The translations under genes were made by a program, and so were the position numbers. Positions 48,671 through 56,912 of a stretch of 64,000 nt of DNA are shown here, piece by piece. The stretch covers positions 212,421 to 276,420 of the forward strand of contig JAHBWC010000001.1 in assembly GCA_019637225.1 (NCBI GenBank). The letters are read 5' to 3'. The stretch is from Labilithrix sp. (GTDB lineage: Bacteria > Myxococcota_A > Polyangia > Polyangiales > Polyangiaceae). Position 1 is the stretch's first letter. Every line of letters begins with the position of its first letter. A model generated the notes under the pieces. That model was not told where the DNA came from. It made no database searches and saw only the letters and a list, made by a program, of their open reading frames with translations.

Positions 48671-50053
48671 ATGCCAGGACCTCTCTCGTCTCGACTCTTC
48701 GTCACCGTGCTCGTGGGGGGCCTCTCGGCGCTCCTCGCGTGCTCCCGCGCCTCGAACGGCGCTGCGCCCGCCGAGCCCACGCCGGACGGCGGCGTCTTCG
48801 TTCCGGCTGAGCTCGACGCCTACATCGAGGAGCTCGCGTCGCGCTGCGCGACCGTCGAGGACGACGCCCCGGCGGAGGCGACGCTCCGCGAGGCGCGCGC
48901 GGCCTACAAGCGCGGCGAGACCGACATCGCGCTCTCCGTCAAGGGGTGTACCCGGCTGTTCGTCCAGCGAAGCGGCGACCGGGAGGTGTTCTCCGCCGTG
49001 CTCTCGCCGCCCTTCGGCGTGAGCTTCGACAACGAGACGATGGCGGTGAAGCGAACCGCCGCGATGATCTCCTGGTCGACCGGCCCGGACGGCAAGACGG
49101 AGGTGCGCGGCGACCTCGACGGCGACGGCATCGCGGAGCTGCGTGAGAGCGCCGTGCCCGGCGCCTCGCTGGTCTCCGAGCTCACGGACGCCCGCGGCAC
49201 CGTCAAGCAGCGCACGAGGGCGAAGGTGGCCGCCGATGGGCTGCGCGTCGAGGTCACGGAGGAGTCGGAGACCGACGGCCGCCTCGGCGTGACGGCGACC
49301 TACGAGGGCGCGCGGGTCGCGCGCAAGTGCACCGGCGACCCCACTCCGGGGAGCGATCCGCCGCCGGCGACTCCGCCGCGCCCGGCGTCGCCGTTTCCGG
49401 AGTCGCCCCACGAGATCGCCTGCTCCCCCGAGCAGCTCCAAAAGCTCGACGCGCTCCTCGAGCAGGCGACGAACGGCGGCTCCGCGTGCATGGAGGCCAC
49501 GGGCATGCTGGACATTCGCTTCCGGCTGCTGCGTCAGATGGCGACGACGAGCTTCGACTTCAAGTGCACCGACGACCCCACGTTCGTCGCCGCGAACGAC
49601 GGCGGCTACGGCAACGTCTTCGGCGGTCGCGCGCTCATCTGGATCAACCCGCTGCTGTTCACCGCGGTGAACGCGGAGCAGGTGGCGACGCTCTACCACG
49701 AGCTCATGCACTTCTTCTTCGTCCACGACCACCAGGTCGAGGCGCTCGCGCCCGATCTGTCGTACGCGGACCGCGTCTACGCGTGCGAGCAGCTCTGCTT
49801 CGGCAAGAAGGCGAACCGCTGTCACCTCGCCGCGTGCACGAAGAAGAAGATCTGCGAGGTCGACAAGACCGGCTTCGAGAGGCGGATGGGCAAGGAGATC
49901 GAGGCCTGCTGGACGGGCCATCAGGTCGGCGCGCTCTGCCGCAAGAAGCCCGGCGAGCGGCTCTGGTGTACGACGAAGGCCGAGTGCGACGCCGCGTGCG
50001 GCGGGCAGGAGTGCGAGAGCAAATCCATCTCCTGCAACCAGAACTGCCGATGA
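48671..50053 (+). CDS. Lipoprotein with HExxH-type zinc peptidase-like domain
   Basis: A 460-residue exported protein: leader SRLFVTVLVGGLSALLAC with lipobox. The middle has GDLDGDGIAEL, an EF-hand-like Asp-rich loop. The second part contains YHELMHFFFVHDH, where HELMH is an HExxH zinc motif with a further His pair; the family is not recognised. The C-terminus is Cys-rich (CEQLCFGKKANRC, CTTKAEC). Its stop overlaps the ATG of the next gene (ATGA), so it is co-translated with the O-antigen ligase-like protein. Confidence 0.72.
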   Translation: MPGPLSSRLFVTVLVGGLSALLACSRASNGAAPAEPTPDGGVFVPAELDAYIEELASRCATVEDDAPAEATLREARAAYKRGETDIALSVKGCTRLFVQRSGDREVFSAVLSPPFGVSFDNETMAVKRTAAMISWSTGPDGKTEVRGDLDGDGIAELRESAVPGASLVSELTDARGTVKQRTRAKVAADGLRVEVTEESETDGRLGVTATYEGARVARKCTGDPTPGSDPPPATPPRPASPFPESPHEIACSPEQLQKLDALLEQATNGGSACMEATGMLDIRFRLLRQMATTSFDFKCTDDPTFVAANDGGYGNVFGGRALIWINPLLFTAVNAEQVATLYHELMHFFFVHDHQVEALAPDLSYADRVYACEQLCFGKKANRCHLAACTKKKICEVDKTGFERRMGKEIEACWTGHQVGALCRKKPGERLWCTTKAECDAACGGQECESKSISCNQNCR

Positions 50054-51639
50054 CGCGCGCCGCCGGCGTCGCGATCCTCGTCGCGATCGCGTGCGCGCGC
50101 GTCGACGCTCGCTCGATGACGTCGGCGCACGCGCACGTGTTCCTCGCCCAGGAGCTCGTGCTCGTGCTCGGCGCGGCGGCGCTCGCCGGGCTCGCGTGGC
50201 TGCCTGGGCTCGCCGTTCGCCGCGACGCGGTCTCGGCCGTCGTCGTCGGCCTCGTCGCGCTCGAGCTCGTGTCCACCGCGTGCGCCCCCGACCGGTGGCT
50301 CGCGCTGCGTTCGGCGACCGTGTGGATCTCGGGGCTCGTCGTGTTCTTGGTCGCGCGCGCGTCGGGGCCCGGCGCGCGCGACCGAGGCCTCTTCGCGATC
50401 GTCCTGCCCCTCGGCCTCGTCGCGGCGTCGGTGATCCTCGAGGCGCTCGGCGTCGTCGCGCTCTCCGCGCCCGGCCACGCGCCGGGCGGGCTCCTCGGCG
50501 AGCGGAACGTGGCCGCGGAGCTCCTCGTCGCCGGCGCTCCCGTCGTCGTGTACGCGTGCGCCGTCGAGGGCGCGGCCTCTCGTCGTCACGTCGCGCTCGG
50601 CGTGGCCGCGCTCTCGGGCTGTGCGGTCGTCCTCGGTCGGACGCGGAGCGCGTGGCTCGCCGGTCTCTGCCTCGTCGTCGCGTTCGCGCTCGTGGGGCTT
50701 CGGGCCGGCGGCGCGCGTTCGGCGGGGCGCCGGCGGGCTCGGCTCGCGGCGGCCGCGATCGTGCTCGGCGCCGTCGTCGCCCTCGCGCTTCCGACGACGT
50801 TGCGGTGGAAGAGCGCGCGCCCGTACCACGACACGCTCGTCCACCTCGTCGATCCGTCCGCCGGCAGCGGCGCGGGGAGGCTCGTGCAGTACGCGACGAC
50901 GTTGCGTATGGCCGCGGCGCATCCGGTGCTCGGCGTGGGGCCGGGCAACTGGGCACCGCAGTACCTCTCGTTCGCCCGTCGTGACGACCGCACGGTGCAC
51001 GAGGGGCTGGCGCCGGTGAACCGCCTCCCGAACAGCGACGTCCTCGGCTTCGCGGCGGAGCGCGGGCTCGTCGCGGCGGCGCTCCTCGCGGCGCTCGCGC
51101 TGCTGCTCTTCCGGGAGCGATCGTCACCGACCCGCGCCGCTCTTCGTCGGGCGACGCTGCTCGGCGTGGTGGTGATGGCGTCGCTCGACGCCGTGCTCCA
51201 GACGCCGGCGGCGCTCTTTCTCGTGGCGTGGGTGCTCGGGCTGTCGTCGAGCCCGCCGGAGGCCGAGCCTGCCGTCGCGCGCCGGCCGGCGTTCGCGTTC
51301 GCGCTCGTCGCCCTCGCGGCCGCCGCTGTACCGGCGGCGCGGCGCGTCGCTTCGCTCGAGGTCGCGGCGCACGCGCGCGGCGCCGAGGACTTCGACCGCG
51401 CCGCGCGCCTCGATCCCGGCGACGTCGCGCTGCACCTGGTCGCGGCGGAGAGCTGGATCGCCGAGTCGCGCTGCGATCGCGCGCGAATCCACCTCGACGC
51501 GGTCGCGAAGTCTTCGCCCGCTTCGCCCGCGCGCGCCGAGCTCGAGGCCCGGTGCGCGCCGCGTCACGCGGGCGCGTGGAACGGCCCGGTGATCTCGAAC
51601 GTCGTTCCGCCCTTCGGTCCGCGCTGGGAGCTGAAGTAG
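50050..51639 (+). CDS. O-antigen ligase/polymerase-like membrane protein
   Basis: A 529-residue protein with about ten hydrophobic segments and the Wzy/WaaL-type signature of a periplasmic loop (GRLVQYATTLRMAAAHPVLGVGPGNW, later RLPNSDVLGFAAERGLV). Such proteins join or polymerise surface glycan, but they also occur in pilin glycosylation. The C-terminus (from about 430) is a soluble helical region. The last 25 codons overlap the PhoX-like gene on the other strand by 76 nt and read as its reverse complement, so this tail is probably non-functional. ATGA-coupled to the HExxH lipoprotein. Confidence 0.78.
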   Translation: MTRAAGVAILVAIACARVDARSMTSAHAHVFLAQELVLVLGAAALAGLAWLPGLAVRRDAVSAVVVGLVALELVSTACAPDRWLALRSATVWISGLVVFLVARASGPGARDRGLFAIVLPLGLVAASVILEALGVVALSAPGHAPGGLLGERNVAAELLVAGAPVVVYACAVEGAASRRHVALGVAALSGCAVVLGRTRSAWLAGLCLVVAFALVGLRAGGARSAGRRRARLAAAAIVLGAVVALALPTTLRWKSARPYHDTLVHLVDPSAGSGAGRLVQYATTLRMAAAHPVLGVGPGNWAPQYLSFARRDDRTVHEGLAPVNRLPNSDVLGFAAERGLVAAALLAALALLLFRERSSPTRAALRRATLLGVVVMASLDAVLQTPAALFLVAWVLGLSSSPPEAEPAVARRPAFAFALVALAAAAVPAARRVASLEVAAHARGAEDFDRAARLDPGDVALHLVAAESWIAESRCDRARIHLDAVAKSSPASPARAELEARCAPRHAGAWNGPVISNVVPPFGPRWELK

Positions 51640-52832
51640 AGGCGCGTGCCCGACGGATCGAACGCGGGTCCGGTGATCTCGCTCTCGGCGTAGTCGACGA
51701 GCTGGACGAGCGCCTTCAGCTCGCCCGTCGGAAGGATCGCGACGACCTGCATGTCGCCGCCGTCCTCGGCGACGAGGACGTCGCCCGATGCCGAGACCGT
51801 GACGTTGTCGACGCCGGTGAGGATGGGGTTCGGCGACGTCGCCGCGTCGTAGAGGACCGAGATGCGCTCGGTCCTCGTGTCGTAGGCGCGGACGCGGTCG
51901 TCGCCCTTCGTCGTGAAGTAGACGACGCCGTCGTGCCACCAGATCCCCTCGCCGCCGTCGAAGCGCGTGGCGGCCGCGACCTGCGCGCGCGTGGGGACGT
52001 CGCCCTCGAAGAGTGGATCGGGCAGCGCGTGCCACGTCACGGCGCCGTCGCCGGCGACCGCGGCGACCTCGAGCTTGCCGGAGGACAGCTTCGCGAACCC
52101 GTGCGACGTGAGCGCGTCCGGGACGAAGCGGTAGAGGCAGCCGTCCGGCTCGTCCTCGGTGAGGTAGACGCGGTGCGCGATCGGATCGACGGCGGCCGCC
52201 TCGTGCTTGAACGTCCCGAGCGCCGGTCGAACGATCGCCGCGTGCTCGCCCCACGGATCGCACTCGTAGACCTGACCCCGGTAGACCTCCTCGCACGAGA
52301 GCCACGTGTTCCACGGGGTCGGGCCGCCCGCGCAGTTCACGTTGGTGCCTTCGAGGATGGGGTACGCGTCGACGAGGTTACCCGCGGCGTCGAAGCGGAG
52401 CGCGCCGACGCCGCCGGCGAACGGCAGCTCGGAGTTGGAGACGTAGATCCAGCCGCCGTCCTCCGTCGGGAACGTCGCGCCGCCGTCGGGCGCGCTGTGC
52501 CACGCGAAGCTCTTGCCCTCGAGCACGGGCTTGCTCGATCGGCCGACGATCCGCGCGGTGAAGCCCGCGGGGAGGCGAACGCCGTTGGCGTCGGGCTCGC
52601 CGAGCGGGCCGATCGCGGCGATGGTCGAGACGAGCCGCGGCCGCGCGATCGCGCGGTAGGGGAGCTCGTCGCTGCCCGCGTCGAGACCGGCGTCGTCGCC
52701 CATCTCGGTCGCGGCGACGACGATGTCCTTCGAGCAGCCGACGACCGACCGGCTCAAGAGCAGCGCGAGCCCTGCGAGCCCGCCCTCGAGGATGGCGCGA
52801 CGCGGGAGGACGCGCGGGGACCTGGTGGCCAT
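51564..52832 (-). CDS. PhoX/DUF839-family protein, exported
   Basis: A 422-residue beta-propeller protein of the PhoX alkaline phosphatase/DUF839 family. Basic PRRAILEGGLAGLALLL leader with a possible lipobox at VVGC, then WNTWLSCEE, HEAAAVD, YLTEDEP and DNVTVSASGDVLVAEDGGD, which supply the Ca/Fe ligands of PhoX. It probably cleaves phosphate esters in the periplasm or at the surface. ATG 52832 is preferred to GTG 52838 because GAGG lies 5 nt before it. The 3' end overlaps the neighbouring ligase gene. Confidence 0.82.
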   Translation of the reverse strand: MATRSPRVLPRRAILEGGLAGLALLLSRSVVGCSKDIVVAATEMGDDAGLDAGSDELPYRAIARPRLVSTIAAIGPLGEPDANGVRLPAGFTARIVGRSSKPVLEGKSFAWHSAPDGGATFPTEDGGWIYVSNSELPFAGGVGALRFDAAGNLVDAYPILEGTNVNCAGGPTPWNTWLSCEEVYRGQVYECDPWGEHAAIVRPALGTFKHEAAAVDPIAHRVYLTEDEPDGCLYRFVPDALTSHGFAKLSSGKLEVAAVAGDGAVTWHALPDPLFEGDVPTRAQVAAATRFDGGEGIWWHDGVVYFTTKGDDRVRAYDTRTERISVLYDAATSPNPILTGVDNVTVSASGDVLVAEDGGDMQVVAILPTGELKALVQLVDYAESEITGPAFDPSGTRLYFSSQRGPKGGTTFEITGPFHAPA

Positions 52833-52902
52833 GAGCACCTCATGCCACAGAAGCCGCGGCGGTCAAAATGCGGCCGTCGACGGGGATCCCCGCGCGCGCT
52901 TC

Positions 52903-53892
52903 CTATGCGTCGAGGCCTGCGGTGCTCGCGAGGTGACCGCGCGCATGCTCGAGCGCGCCGTCGTTTCCGGTGCGGAGCGCCCACTCGGCGGCGAGCGCCG
53001 GGAACGCCGCCCAGCGCTCGGCGGCGTGCTCGGCGAGCCGCGGCCAGACCCGGCCGCCTGCGCGCTCGAAGCGTCGAACGAGCGCGTCGAGCGCTGCTCG
53101 TCCGAAGCAGCCGAAGAACATCGCCAGGTCCACCGACGGATCCGTGAGCTGCGCTTCGGTCCAGTCGAGCACGCCGACGAGCCGAGCGCCGTCGTCGAGC
53201 AGCATGTGCCCAGGGTGGAGATCGCCGTGGACGAGCGCGACGTGCTGGGGCCAGAGCCCGTCGTCGGCGAGCCAGGTCTGCCATCGTCGCCACACGGCTT
53301 CGCTCGGCGCGAGCGCCTCGCGCGTCGCCTCCATCGCGCGACCCAGCGCCGCTCGCGTCTCGGCGATCGGGCGGACGGGGACGCCCGCCGCCGCGGCTTC
53401 GTCGGCGTCGACGGACTGCAACGCGGAGAGCATGGCCGCGTACGAATCGAGGAACGCGTCGGGGACCGAAGCGGGATCGATCACGTTCCACGTGGGACCG
53501 CCGGTGGGATCGACGGTGACCGCGGGGGTACCGGCGACGCGGGGGTAGGCGATGACGTCGTCGTCGACGAGGCGCCACATGGGCACGGCGACGGGGAGTC
53601 GTGAGGCAACGAGGGCGAGGACCCGCGCCTCGATGCGGACGGCTTCGAGCAGCTCCGGGCGGCGCGGTGTGCGCACGATCCAGCGAGCGCCGTGCTCGTC
53701 GGTGGCGTGGACGACGAGGAAGTCGAGGCCCGTTCGATCGAAGTCGGACTGGCTCGTCGCGAGCTCGAGGCCGTGCCGGCGCGTGGCCTCCAGCAGCTGC
53801 GAGATGGTCCGCGGGCTCGCGGTGTCGGGTGGGTCGGTGTTCGGGGAGCTCGGCGGCTCGGCGGACGTGCGGTTCGGGGATGAAGCGGACAT
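52903..53892 (-). CDS. Macrolide 2'-phosphotransferase-like kinase
   Basis: A 329-residue member of the aminoglycoside/macrolide phosphotransferase fold. HGDLHPGHML (222-231) is the catalytic loop with the Asp base, LDWTEA (242-247) the metal site. LDFLVVHATDEHGARWIVRTPRR and GGRVWPRLAEHAAERWA follow the Mph macrolide kinases closely, so 2'-phosphorylation of erythromycin-type macrolides is the best guess. Myxobacteria live with macrolide producers, so an intrinsic role is plausible; resistance is not proven. ATG complement 53892 follows AGGAG. The N-terminal 28 residues are Ser/Pro-rich and unusual for Mph. Confidence 0.85.
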   Translation of the reverse strand: MSASSPNRTSAEPPSSPNTDPPDTASPRTISQLLEATRRHGLELATSQSDFDRTGLDFLVVHATDEHGARWIVRTPRRPELLEAVRIEARVLALVASRLPVAVPMWRLVDDDVIAYPRVAGTPAVTVDPTGGPTWNVIDPASVPDAFLDSYAAMLSALQSVDADEAAAAGVPVRPIAETRAALGRAMEATREALAPSEAVWRRWQTWLADDGLWPQHVALVHGDLHPGHMLLDDGARLVGVLDWTEAQLTDPSVDLAMFFGCFGRAALDALVRRFERAGGRVWPRLAEHAAERWAAFPALAAEWALRTGNDGALEHARGHLASTAGLDA

Positions 53893-54302
53893 GGCGATGA
53901 ATCTCCTTTTCTGCTCGCGAGGCGAGCGATGGAGGTTCGGCGCGCGCGGAGCAGGTGCTCCTCACGACGGCTCGAGAGGCTTGAGCCACGCGCACGAACC
54001 TCCGGTTACGAAGGGCGGCATGGAAGGCGGCCACGCGCGCACACGACCTGCTCGTGGAGCGGGTCGGGCGTGACCACCGGGCTCAGCGCAGACGAACGAA
54101 CGCCATGCCGAGAACACTGCCACTCGGTGCCGCCCTCCGCAAGCGCGACGTGACGCGTGCCGCAGGCTCGAGCCGTGCGGATTCGCCGCGCGCGCGTCGC
54201 CGAACCGAACGCGCGTGGGCGTGCGACCGGCGCGCGTGAGGTGCCGATGCCGGCCGGCGCGTGGCATCGGCGATGCAGCCGTGGGCCGGCGAGGAGACCG
54301 CC
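53893..54302. other. 410-nt divergent gap with no clear gene
   Basis: Separates the macrolide kinase-like gene from the TPR lipoprotein gene. No family similarity in any frame. A 9-bp hairpin and an overlapping sigma-54-like site lie at 54243-54276 (separate entry). No leader peptide of macrolide-stalling type is recognised upstream of the kinase gene. Confidence 0.4.
54243..54276 (+). promoter_or_regulatory. Perfect 9-bp inverted repeat overlapping a sigma-54-like site
   Basis: GCCGATGCC (54243-54251) and GGCATCGGC (54263-54271) form a perfect stem with an 11-nt loop. The TGGCAT-5 nt-ATGC element (54262-54276) matches the -24/-12 consensus at 8 of 10 positions and shares bases with the right arm. 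The predicted start would be about 15 nt before ATG 54303. It could be an activator-controlled or repressor-controlled promoter for the TPR gene. Confidence 0.33.
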
Positions 54303-55184
54303 ATGCCCCGAGCCACGACGATCGCGCTTTTCGCCACCGCCCTCTTCTCGCTCGGCGGCTGTGCGTCCCGCTCATCCGCGCTTTCGCAGCGGACGACGAT
54401 CACGAGCGCAGAGCTCCAGACCGGTTACCACGAGGCCGAGGCGGCCGCGGAGGACGTCTCGCTCGGCAAGTACACCGACGCGCTCGCGCGGGCCGACAAC
54501 GCCGTCCGACTCGCGCCGAGAAACCCCTGGGCGCTCTACAACCGCGCCGCCGCTCTGCACCACCTCGGTCGCGCGGACGACGCCGTCGCCGCCTACCAGA
54601 ACGCCGAGGTTCAGTTCGGCGAGGATCGCTGGGGCAGATCGCTCGCCATCTACGGGCGCGCGCGCGCGCTCGACGACGTCGGCCGGTGTGACGAGGCGAA
54701 GACCGCCTACGAGCAGTTCGCGGCGCTCGTGCGCTCGCACGACGCGCCGGCCGCCGACATGGCCCTCCGCTACGCGAGCCAGTGCCGCGCGACACAGGAG
54801 CCGCCGTCGCCCGAAGGCCCGCTCGTGACCGACATGGCGCGTGCGCTCCGCTCGGGGAACTACTCGCTCGTGCTGGAGCTCAAGGACAAGCTCCCGCCGG
54901 CGGCGGCGCCCAATCCGTGGGTCGATTACAACGTGGGCGCGGCCTTCGCCGCCCTCGGCAAGACCGACGAAGCGATCGCCGCCTACGAGCGCGCCGAGCG
55001 TCAGTTCGGCGATCGCGATCGCTGGGGCCGCTCGGTCGCCATCTGGGGTCGCGCGCGCGCCCTCGACATCGCCGGTCGCTGCGCCGAGGCCGCGCAGGCC
55101 GTGGAGGACTACGCGCGCGTCGTCGGCGGGAGCGATCCCCACAGCGTCCGCACGGCGACCTCGTACGCTAGCAGCTGTCCCTGA
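54303..55184 (+). CDS. TPR lipoprotein
   Basis: A 293-residue exported protein: GAGGAGA before ATG 54303, leader TTIALFATALFSLGGC with lipobox. Two halves each carry tetratricopeptide-like repeats (NPWALYNRAAALHHLGRADDAVAAYQNAE and NPWVDYNVGAAFAALGKTDEAIAAYERAE) of the same length and spacing followed by FG-DRWGRS-AI-GRARALD, which indicates internal duplication. Likely a periplasmic scaffold for complex assembly; partner not evident. The 3' end overlaps the convergent membrane gene by 17 nt. Confidence 0.85.
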   Translation: MPRATTIALFATALFSLGGCASRSSALSQRTTITSAELQTGYHEAEAAAEDVSLGKYTDALARADNAVRLAPRNPWALYNRAAALHHLGRADDAVAAYQNAEVQFGEDRWGRSLAIYGRARALDDVGRCDEAKTAYEQFAALVRSHDAPAADMALRYASQCRATQEPPSPEGPLVTDMARALRSGNYSLVLELKDKLPPAAAPNPWVDYNVGAAFAALGKTDEAIAAYERAERQFGDRDRWGRSVAIWGRARALDIAGRCAEAAQAVEDYARVVGGSDPHSVRTATSYASSCP

Positions 55185-55779
55185 TCGGGCGCGCCCGTCG
55201 CCGGTGCGCGCGATCCCTCCGCCGCCTCGCCCTCGACGCAGGCGCGCGGCGCGGCGTCGAACGCCACGCCACGATCGTGCTGATGACGAGGAGGAAGAAG
55301 AGGAGCGAGAACACGGCGTCGAAGAACGGCAGCGAGAAGAGGTAAGCGCTCGCGCCGCGTCCGAAGAGCGGCGCGTGCCGACCGCTCGCGCCGCTGGTCG
55401 CCCAGCGAAGGACGATGCCGAAGCTCGCGGCTCCCCAGGCGGCCCCCGCGAGGGCCGCGATCGCGATGCCGACCCTGCGCTCGCGATGCGCGTCGTGCCG
55501 GGCCGGGAGCGTGAGGAGCGCGACGAGCGCTGCCGACAAGAGCGCGGCGAGCGCCGCGACGCCGACCGTGGCGCCGATGACCGTCCAGAAGCGGTCGAGG
55601 AAGCCCTCCTCCTCGAACCGGAGCATCTGGCCCCACGAGCTGAAGAATCCGAAGACGATGAGCGCCGTCGTCGCGACGCCGAGCCCGAGGATCGTCGCGA
55701 TCCAGCTCTTCCGCCGGACGCCGCGCACGAGGATGCCCATCGCGAGCGCGAGGAGCACCAGCAGCGCGACGCTGTCCAT
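55168..55779 (-). CDS. Membrane protein with four hydrophobic segments, unknown
   Basis: About 203 residues (ATG complement 55779, MDSVALLVLLALAMGILV). Four or five transmembrane segments, a cytoplasmic Arg-rich tail (RRRRDRAHRRRARP) and no enzymatic motif. A start 30 nt upstream is open, but AGGTCGG lies just before the chosen ATG. The candidate sigma-54 promoter at 55801-55815 would drive it. It is divergent from the peptidase-like gene at 55875. No family assigned. Confidence 0.7.
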   Translation of the reverse strand: MDSVALLVLLALAMGILVRGVRRKSWIATILGLGVATTALIVFGFFSSWGQMLRFEEEGFLDRFWTVIGATVGVAALAALLSAALVALLTLPARHDAHRERRVGIAIAALAGAAWGAASFGIVLRWATSGASGRHAPLFGRGASAYLFSLPFFDAVFSLLFFLLVISTIVAWRSTPRRAPASRARRRRDRAHRRRARPIRDSC

Positions 55780-55800
55780 GACCGACCTGGGCTGCGAGGT

Positions 55801-55815
55801 GCAGCACACGTGCCA
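55801..55815 (-). promoter_or_regulatory. Candidate sigma-54 promoter (TGGCAC-N5-CTGC)
   Basis: On the reverse strand TGGCAC is followed after 5 nt by CTGC, 9 of 10 consensus positions with the essential GG and GC correctly spaced. Transcription would start about 10 nt before the ATG of the membrane protein. The very short leader weakens the call. Confidence 0.35.
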
Positions 55816-55874
55816 CGGGCACCCTGCCGCCCGGCGCCTCTCGCGCCGGCGCGAGCGCTGCTACGCTCGCGCTC

Positions 55875-56897
55875 GTGGGTCCGCGCCGCGTAGCGCTCGC
55901 GCTCGTTCTCTCCGCCGCCTGCGCCGCAAACGGCGAGGCCACGTCCGACCACCACGAGCACGCCGGCGATCCGATCGGCACCACGAGCGCGGCGCTCTCG
56001 GGTGCCGATCCGGTGTCGGCGGCGGTCGCCGAGAGCTGCACGACGAGCGTGGTGAAGGGGCTCTCGACGCAGCTCGTCGACGAGATCCAGTGCATGCGCC
56101 CCGGCACGTTCGCGTCGATCGAGGGGGCGTCGGGCTTCACCCTCGGGAGCGCGGTCTTCCCATGGCTCCAGGCGCCGGCGCGGGACGCGCTCCTCGCGGC
56201 GCAGAGGGAGCGTGGCGTCACGATGACGATCAACTCGGCGCTCCGGACGCTGCCGCAGCAGTACCTCCTCTACCGGTGGTACCGGTCCGGGCGCTGCGGC
56301 ATCTCGCTCGCGGCGTCGCCGGGGAAGAGCAACCACGAGTCCGCGCTCGCCGTCGACATCGACGACAACGCGGCGTGGCGCGAAGCGATGCGAGCGCACG
56401 ATCTCGTGTGGCTCGGCGCGAGCGATCCGGTGCACTTCGACTACGAGGGCGAAGGGCAGGTGGACATCGCCGGGCTGTCGGTCCTCGCCTTCCAGCGGCT
56501 CTGGAACCGCAATCACCCCGAGGACCGCATCGCCGAAGACAGCACGTACGGCACGGCGACCGAAGAGCGCCTCGCGAAGGCGCCGGTCGGAGGCTTCGCG
56601 AAGGGCGCCGAGTGCGCGAGCCCGACGCCCGACGAATCTGCGCCGCCTGGGAGCGGCGGCGGCCGCGGCGGACCGCTCGGTGCGTCGGGGGAGCGTCGTG
56701 ACGGTGAAGGGCAGGGCGGATGCGCGATCGGCGTGGCGCGCGGCACCTCGCGGGGCGCGGCGTGGAGCGCGATCGCGTTCGTCGGCCTCGCGGCGCTCGG
56801 CCGGAGGCGCGTCGCGACGTCTCGCAAGCGCGCGCCCGCTCAGCGCACGGGGGCTTCGACCTGCGTGAGCGCTCGGCTGCCTGCTCCGCCCGCGTAG
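55875..56897 (+). CDS. Peptidase M15 (VanY-like) lipoprotein with PG-binding region and MYXO-CTERM-like tail
   Basis: A 340-residue protein (GTG start). Leader ALALVLSAAC with lipobox. The catalytic part has INSALRTLPQQYLLYRW, then SNHESALAVDIDD with the zinc His and Asp of D-Ala-D-Ala carboxypeptidase/VanY enzymes, and a later HFDYEG. A peptidoglycan-binding-like segment (VLAFQRLWNRNHPEDR) follows. The C-terminus has a Gly-rich spacer, GC, a hydrophobic segment (AAWSAIAFVGLAALG) and RRR, like a MYXO-CTERM surface anchor, but about 28 extra residues come after the arginines. It probably trims cell-wall peptides outside the inner membrane. Confidence 0.78.
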   Translation: MGPRRVALALVLSAACAANGEATSDHHEHAGDPIGTTSAALSGADPVSAAVAESCTTSVVKGLSTQLVDEIQCMRPGTFASIEGASGFTLGSAVFPWLQAPARDALLAAQRERGVTMTINSALRTLPQQYLLYRWYRSGRCGISLAASPGKSNHESALAVDIDDNAAWREAMRAHDLVWLGASDPVHFDYEGEGQVDIAGLSVLAFQRLWNRNHPEDRIAEDSTYGTATEERLAKAPVGGFAKGAECASPTPDESAPPGSGGGRGGPLGASGERRDGEGQGGCAIGVARGTSRGAAWSAIAFVGLAALGRRRVATSRKRAPAQRTGASTCVSARLPAPPA

Positions 56898-56912
56898 CCG
56901 TAGCGGCCTCGA

